From an uncultured Clostridia bacterium (lineage in GTDB: Bacteria; Bacillota; Clostridia; Oscillospirales; Oscillospiraceae), in NCBI GenBank assembly GCA_946060825.1, contig CAMGPO010000036.1, forward strand, positions 1 to 8,271: 8,271 nt of DNA, given 5' to 3'. The position numbers and the translations under genes are program-made. Every line of letters starts with the position of its first letter. Positions within the stretch are counted from its first letter, which is position 1. Under the pieces are notes generated by a model. The model was not told the origin of the DNA and did no database searches. It saw nothing but the letters and a program-made list of their open reading frames with translations. Shown one piece after another: positions 6,091 through 8,271 of the stretch.

Positions 6091-6284
6091 CAGAAGTGAA
6101 ACAAAGCCTTGACCAGATCAAACAGGTCCGCGATTTTTTGCACCACGATCATCAGCACCACCACCAGACCGGCCAGAGTCGTCATCGTCGCCTGTTCCTC
6201 CCGGCCGGAGCGCACCAGCACCTGGTTGAGAATTGAGACAATGATGCCGACAGCGGCGATCTTGAATATGAGGTCGATCTCCAT
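6090..6284 (-). CDS. spoIIIAC: Stage III sporulation protein AC
   Basis: 64-residue protein made of two membrane helices (about 6-25 and 36-53) joined by a short polar loop (VRSGREEQATM). The sequence MEIDLIFKIAAVGIIVSILNQ, followed by a second helix LAGLVVVLMIVVQKIADLFDLVK, is typical of SpoIIIAC, a small channel-base subunit compared with FliQ-type export-gate proteins. ATG 6284 lies 4 nt after the AB stop, with no obvious SD. The frame is open further upstream, within spoIIIAB coding sequence, but the family start is clear. Length matches B. subtilis AC (about 68, from memory). Confidence 0.95.
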   Translation of the reverse strand: MEIDLIFKIAAVGIIVSILNQVLVRSGREEQATMTTLAGLVVVLMIVVQKIADLFDLVKALFHF

Positions 6285-6288
6285 AGGC

Positions 6289-6804
6289 TCAGACCAAAAG
6301 AATCGTGACGGCCAGACCGCCGCAGACGCCCAGGGCACAGTAGCAGCGCCCCTGCCGCCGCAGATCCTCCCGCAGGCGGCCTTCCAACTCATCCAGCTCG
6401 CCGATGATCCGCCGCAGCGCCTCCGCCTGGTGCTCGCTGTCCATCCGGCCCAGACAGCGGAACAGCTTGGAGCAGCACTGCAGTCCTTCCTCCGGTAATC
6501 CGAGGTTCTCCTGCTCCCGGACACAGCGCAAGAGCACCGCCTCCGCTGTCCTCGTTCGGTTTTTCTCCAGCCGGTCAGACGCCAGAGCGTAGAAGGGAGC
6601 GAGGCTGTCCGACGTTTCCAGAGAAAGCTCCCGCATCAGTGCCGGCAGGGGCAGGCGATAAAATGTGACCTTCTGCTGCATCCGCAGGAGCGAATCCCGG
6701 AAGGCCGTCACCGCCTGCAGCCTCCGCCTGGCCCCGGCGGAAAGGGATACTCCCATATAGGCGGTGCTGCAACCAATCAGCACCGCGCCGATCATCCTAA
6801 TCAT
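6289..6804 (-). CDS. spoIIIAB: Stage III sporulation protein AB
   Basis: 171-residue protein with a membrane helix at each end (about 4-21, MIGAVLIGCSTAYMGVSL, and about 153-171) and a helical cytosolic middle rich in Arg, Glu and Leu. The topology and the RMQQKVTFYRLPLPALMREL region (41-60) fit SpoIIIAB, thought to link the AA ATPase to the membrane base (GspF/PilC-like role proposed). The start at 6804 is chosen because GGAGGAA precedes it at short spacing; it gives the same length as B. subtilis AB (171, from memory). It overlaps the end of spoIIIAA by 8 nt. A second in-frame ATG at 6795 is possible but lies 15 nt from the SD. The middle contains a run of Cys residues (93, 110, 111, 117) of unknown meaning. 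Confidence 0.94.
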   Translation of the reverse strand: MIRMIGAVLIGCSTAYMGVSLSAGARRRLQAVTAFRDSLLRMQQKVTFYRLPLPALMRELSLETSDSLAPFYALASDRLEKNRTRTAEAVLLRCVREQENLGLPEEGLQCCSKLFRCLGRMDSEHQAEALRRIIGELDELEGRLREDLRRQGRCYCALGVCGGLAVTILLV

Positions 6805-7645
6805 CCACTTCCTCCAATCCGGATATCCGGTAATTTCCCCGCCCATCCAGCTCAATCAGATTCCGAAAAATACGCCGCTCCATCAGTGTCCGGTAGACCG
6901 GCCGCCGGTGGAGATCCGCCCGTCCGGCAGCATGGGCCGTGGCCAGTAGCCGGACGCCGCAGTAGGCACACCGTTCCATCGCCCGCACATCGGCGGCACT
7001 GGTGATCTCGTCCACAGCGATCCACTGGGGATTCATCGTCCGCAGCAGCATCATCACGCTGTCCTCCCGCTCGCCGCCGGAGAGCACGTCCGTCCGTTCT
7101 CCGACGTCGAGTTGGGGTACCCCGAGGTAGGCAGCAGCCAGTTCAAACCGCGTGTCCGCCACGGCAATCCGCTCCCCCAGCCGGTCCGACACCTGCCGGA
7201 TCAGGTCCCGCAGCAGCGTCGTCTTGCCGCAGCCCGGTCTGCCGAGGATCAGCGTGGATTCCGGTGAGCGGCGCAAGGCCTCCAGCGCCCGGTCCGCCAC
7301 GCCAAAAACCGGACGGGCAATCCGAATGTTGAGGCCGCTGACGTCCCGGATTGCGCCATCCGTCACCGTACCGGTCAGACCGATGCGGCAGCCATCCCGG
7401 GTTGTACAGAAGCCCTGGCGCAGATATTCCTGCGCCGCATAGAGGGAATAGCCGGTTGCCGCCTCCAGCAGCGTTCGCAGATCCATTTCTCTGGCCCGGT
7501 AGTCCAGCATCATGATTTTTCTGCTGGAAACAGCCTCCGTCCGCCGGTGAAGGCGCAGATGGATTTCCTCCAAGCACGCCGGATCCGCTTTGCGCCGCAG
7601 CTCTTCCATCAGAGCCGGCGGCAGATGCTCCAGAATTTCCGCCAT
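6797..7645 (-). CDS. spoIIIAA: Stage III sporulation protein AA, cytosolic ATPase
   Basis: 282-residue P-loop ATPase of the secretion-ATPase type that powers the mother-cell side of the SpoIIIA-SpoIIQ channel; no membrane segment is seen. The N-terminal domain includes LEEIHLRLHRR (25-35), the TGYSLYAAQEYLRQGFCTTRDGCRIGLTG region (64-92) and GLNIRIARPVFG (104-115). Walker A is GRPGCGKTT (135-143), Walker B is WIAVDEIT (208-215), and a sensor-like LATAHA is at 234-239. GVPQLDVGERTDVL (175-188) is strongly AA-like. The stretch VADTRFELAA (162-171) differs from the usual DERSE form. ATG 7645 has GAGGTGAGG just upstream. Extending the frame further would run through the preceding terminator and stop codon region. 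It is slightly shorter than B. subtilis AA (about 307, from memory). It is the first gene of the operon and overlaps spoIIIAB by 8 nt. Confidence 0.96.
   Translation of the reverse strand: MAEILEHLPPALMEELRRKADPACLEEIHLRLHRRTEAVSSRKIMMLDYRAREMDLRTLLEAATGYSLYAAQEYLRQGFCTTRDGCRIGLTGTVTDGAIRDVSGLNIRIARPVFGVADRALEALRRSPESTLILGRPGCGKTTLLRDLIRQVSDRLGERIAVADTRFELAAAYLGVPQLDVGERTDVLSGGEREDSVMMLLRTMNPQWIAVDEITSAADVRAMERCAYCGVRLLATAHAAGRADLHRRPVYRTLMERRIFRNLIELDGRGNYRISGLEEVDD
6809..6815 (-). promoter_or_regulatory. Shine-Dalgarno deciding the spoIIIAB start
   Basis: Minus-strand GGAGGAA inside the last codons of spoIIIAA, with 6 nt between GGAGG and ATG 6804. It favours 6804 over the downstream ATG 6795 and makes spoIIIAB start before spoIIIAA ends. 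Confidence 0.75.
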
Positions 7646-7663
7646 GTCCTCACCTCGTACCAC

Positions 7664-7691
7664 AACATATGTGGACAGGCAGAAAAATAGA
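7664..7691 (-). promoter_or_regulatory. Candidate sigma-E-type promoter for the spoIIIA operon
   Basis: On the minus strand CATATGTT (7671-7664) resembles the sigma-E -10 consensus (CATACAnT). TCTATTT (7691-7685) lies 13 nt upstream and weakly resembles the -35. The spacing fits sigma E. In B. subtilis spoIIIA is transcribed by mother-cell sigma E, and this gap is the only non-coding space in front of the operon. Initiation near 7657 would leave a leader of only about 12 nt, just enough for the SD. The -35 match is poor, so this is a positional inference supported by a fair -10. Confidence 0.4.
7671..7680 (+). promoter_or_regulatory. Possible SpoIIID-like operator in the spoIIIA promoter
   Basis: GTGGACAGGC matches 9 of 10 positions of the degenerate SpoIIID consensus WWRRACARNY (the first W is G). 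It lies inside the proposed promoter, covering the -10 edge and spacer. SpoIIID acts together with sigma E in the mother cell. The motif is short and degenerate, so chance occurrence is likely. Confidence 0.22.
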
Positions 7692-7714
7692 CCCGCAGCT
7701 GAAGCTGCGGGTCT
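7689..7714 (-). terminator. Intrinsic terminator of the ECF S-component gene
   Basis: Perfect 11-bp GC-rich stem (arms 7689-7699 and 7704-7714, AGACCCGCAGC paired with GCTGCGGGTCT) with a 4-nt loop. On the minus strand it is followed by ATTTTTCTG, a good U-tract. It lies 13 nt after the stop codon of the upstream gene and isolates spoIIIA from it. On the plus strand the tail is weaker (TTGATT). Confidence 0.9.
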
Positions 7715-7727
7715 TTGATTCGAATGC

Positions 7728-8271
7728 TTACTGCTTTTTGCCGACTTTGATGATGCGGACAATGGCGGAGCTAAGGATCAGATTGACACCAAGCTCGATC
7801 AGGAAGTTGATGCCGGTCAGACCGACAATCAGATAATAGATCAGGTTGGCGCCGCCGGCCCAGGCGTTCAGGGTGTCGAAGAAGAAGACCAGCATGCCGA
7901 GAATGAACAGGCCAGTGTTGACAACCGGGCAGACAATTCCGGCGACAACCACGCTGAATTTCAGATTCTTTTTGGCCAGAAGCTCATAGACAAGACCGGC
8001 CACAAAGCCGGCGGCCGCGCCCTTGACCAGGCAGATCAGCACCGTAGCGATGGCATTCTGGGAGCAGAGATAGAGGACGGTACCGCCGTCGAAGCCCAGT
8101 AGACCGGTGATGATAACCACCAGACCGAATACGCCGCCGAGAACAGCGCCGGCCTTCTTGCCGTAGAGAGCGGAGCCGATGATGATGGGCGCCAAGGCCA
8201 GGTTGATGGAGGAGGGGCCGAATTTGAGAAAGGTGCACAGGGTGGTCAGCACGACCACGATGGCCGCGGGG
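7728..8271 (-). CDS. ECF transporter S component (substrate-binding membrane subunit), 5' end beyond window
   Basis: C-terminal 180 or so residues of a polytopic membrane protein of the ECF-transporter S-component type, which captures a vitamin or related substrate and docks to a shared EcfA-EcfA'-EcfT module. Visible features are five to six hydrophobic helices and the loop KFGPSSINLALAPIIIGSALYGKKAGAVLGGVFGLVV, typical of S components: a substrate-side loop, then a helix with small-residue AxxxA/GxxxG packing. A LAKKNLKFS basic loop and a final NFLIELGVNLILSSAIVRIIKVGKKQ follow. The frame is open to the edge with no start in good context; an internal GTG at 8258 would cut into the first helix and is not taken. 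No nearby gene indicates the substrate. It is separated from spoIIIA by a terminator, so a link to sporulation is not implied. Confidence 0.85.
   Translation of the reverse strand, partial: PAAIVVVLTTLCTFLKFGPSSINLALAPIIIGSALYGKKAGAVLGGVFGLVVIITGLLGFDGGTVLYLCSQNAIATVLICLVKGAAAGFVAGLVYELLAKKNLKFSVVVAGIVCPVVNTGLFILGMLVFFFDTLNAWAGGANLIYYLIVGLTGINFLIELGVNLILSSAIVRIIKVGKKQ

Noticed and set aside
5320..6099. 259-codon plus-strand open frame opposite spoIIIAE/AD
   Set aside because: It crosses two real minus-strand genes, is Arg/Ser/Ala/Gln-rich and has no recognisable fold or RBS; a composition artefact.
7646..7762. N-terminal extension of spoIIIAA to an ATG at 7762
   Set aside because: It would translate the ECF terminator hairpin and overlap the end of the upstream gene; ATG 7645 has an SD and starts at the family-like MAEILEHLP.
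8256..8258. GTG as the start of the ECF S component
   Set aside because: The frame stays open to the window edge with hydrophobic residues upstream, no SD is seen, and the start would truncate the first helix.
1..8271. CRISPR array, IS element, tRNA/rRNA, toxin-antitoxin or defence module
   Set aside because: No spaced direct repeats, transposase motifs, tRNA-like cloverleaf or defence-type domains were seen; coding sequence of known families fills nearly the whole window.

Overview
All recognisable genes lie on the minus strand, so the window reads biologically from right (8271) to left (1). The DNA is GC-rich and belongs to an endospore-forming Firmicute. High GC, compact SpoIIIA proteins and an M22/TsaD-like gene between nusB and xseA suggest a high-GC Clostridia lineage such as the Oscillospiraceae (Flavonifractor/Oscillibacter-like). 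That placement is inference; no rRNA or marker tree is available here.

Layout in transcription order. (1) 8271-7728: the 3' part of an ECF-transporter S-component gene, closed by a strong hairpin terminator (7689-7714). (2) About 7691-7646: a very short intergenic gap with a possible sigma-E-type promoter and a possible SpoIIID-like site. (3) 7645-3005: a complete eight-gene spoIIIA operon (spoIIIAA to spoIIIAH), packed with overlaps or gaps of 12 nt or less. (4) 3002-2541: an Asp23/YqhY-family gene with its own candidate sigma-A promoter and a perfect SD, followed by a perfect 14-bp hairpin. (5) 2512-1: nusB, a divergent TsaD/Kae1-like (peptidase M22) gene and xseA, coupled by overlaps. xseA runs off the left edge about 20 or more codons before its expected end.

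How the genes work together. The SpoIIIA proteins build the mother-cell half of the SpoIIIA-SpoIIQ channel (feeding tube) that crosses the double membrane around the engulfed forespore. AA is the cytosolic ATPase, AB to AE form the membrane base, AF to AH carry ring-building or ring-like domains, and AH meets forespore SpoIIQ. The asp23-nusB-xseA block is housekeeping. It corresponds to Bacillus subtilis yqhY-nusB-folD-xseA, but the folD position holds the TsaD-like paralogue.

I see no phage, IS, CRISPR, tRNA or rRNA, and no stretch over 300 bases without a gene. The window is mostly an ordinary conserved chromosomal region. The least explained item is the TsaD-like protein, which keeps the metal-binding HxxxH and Asp but has lost several signature residues of true TsaD.
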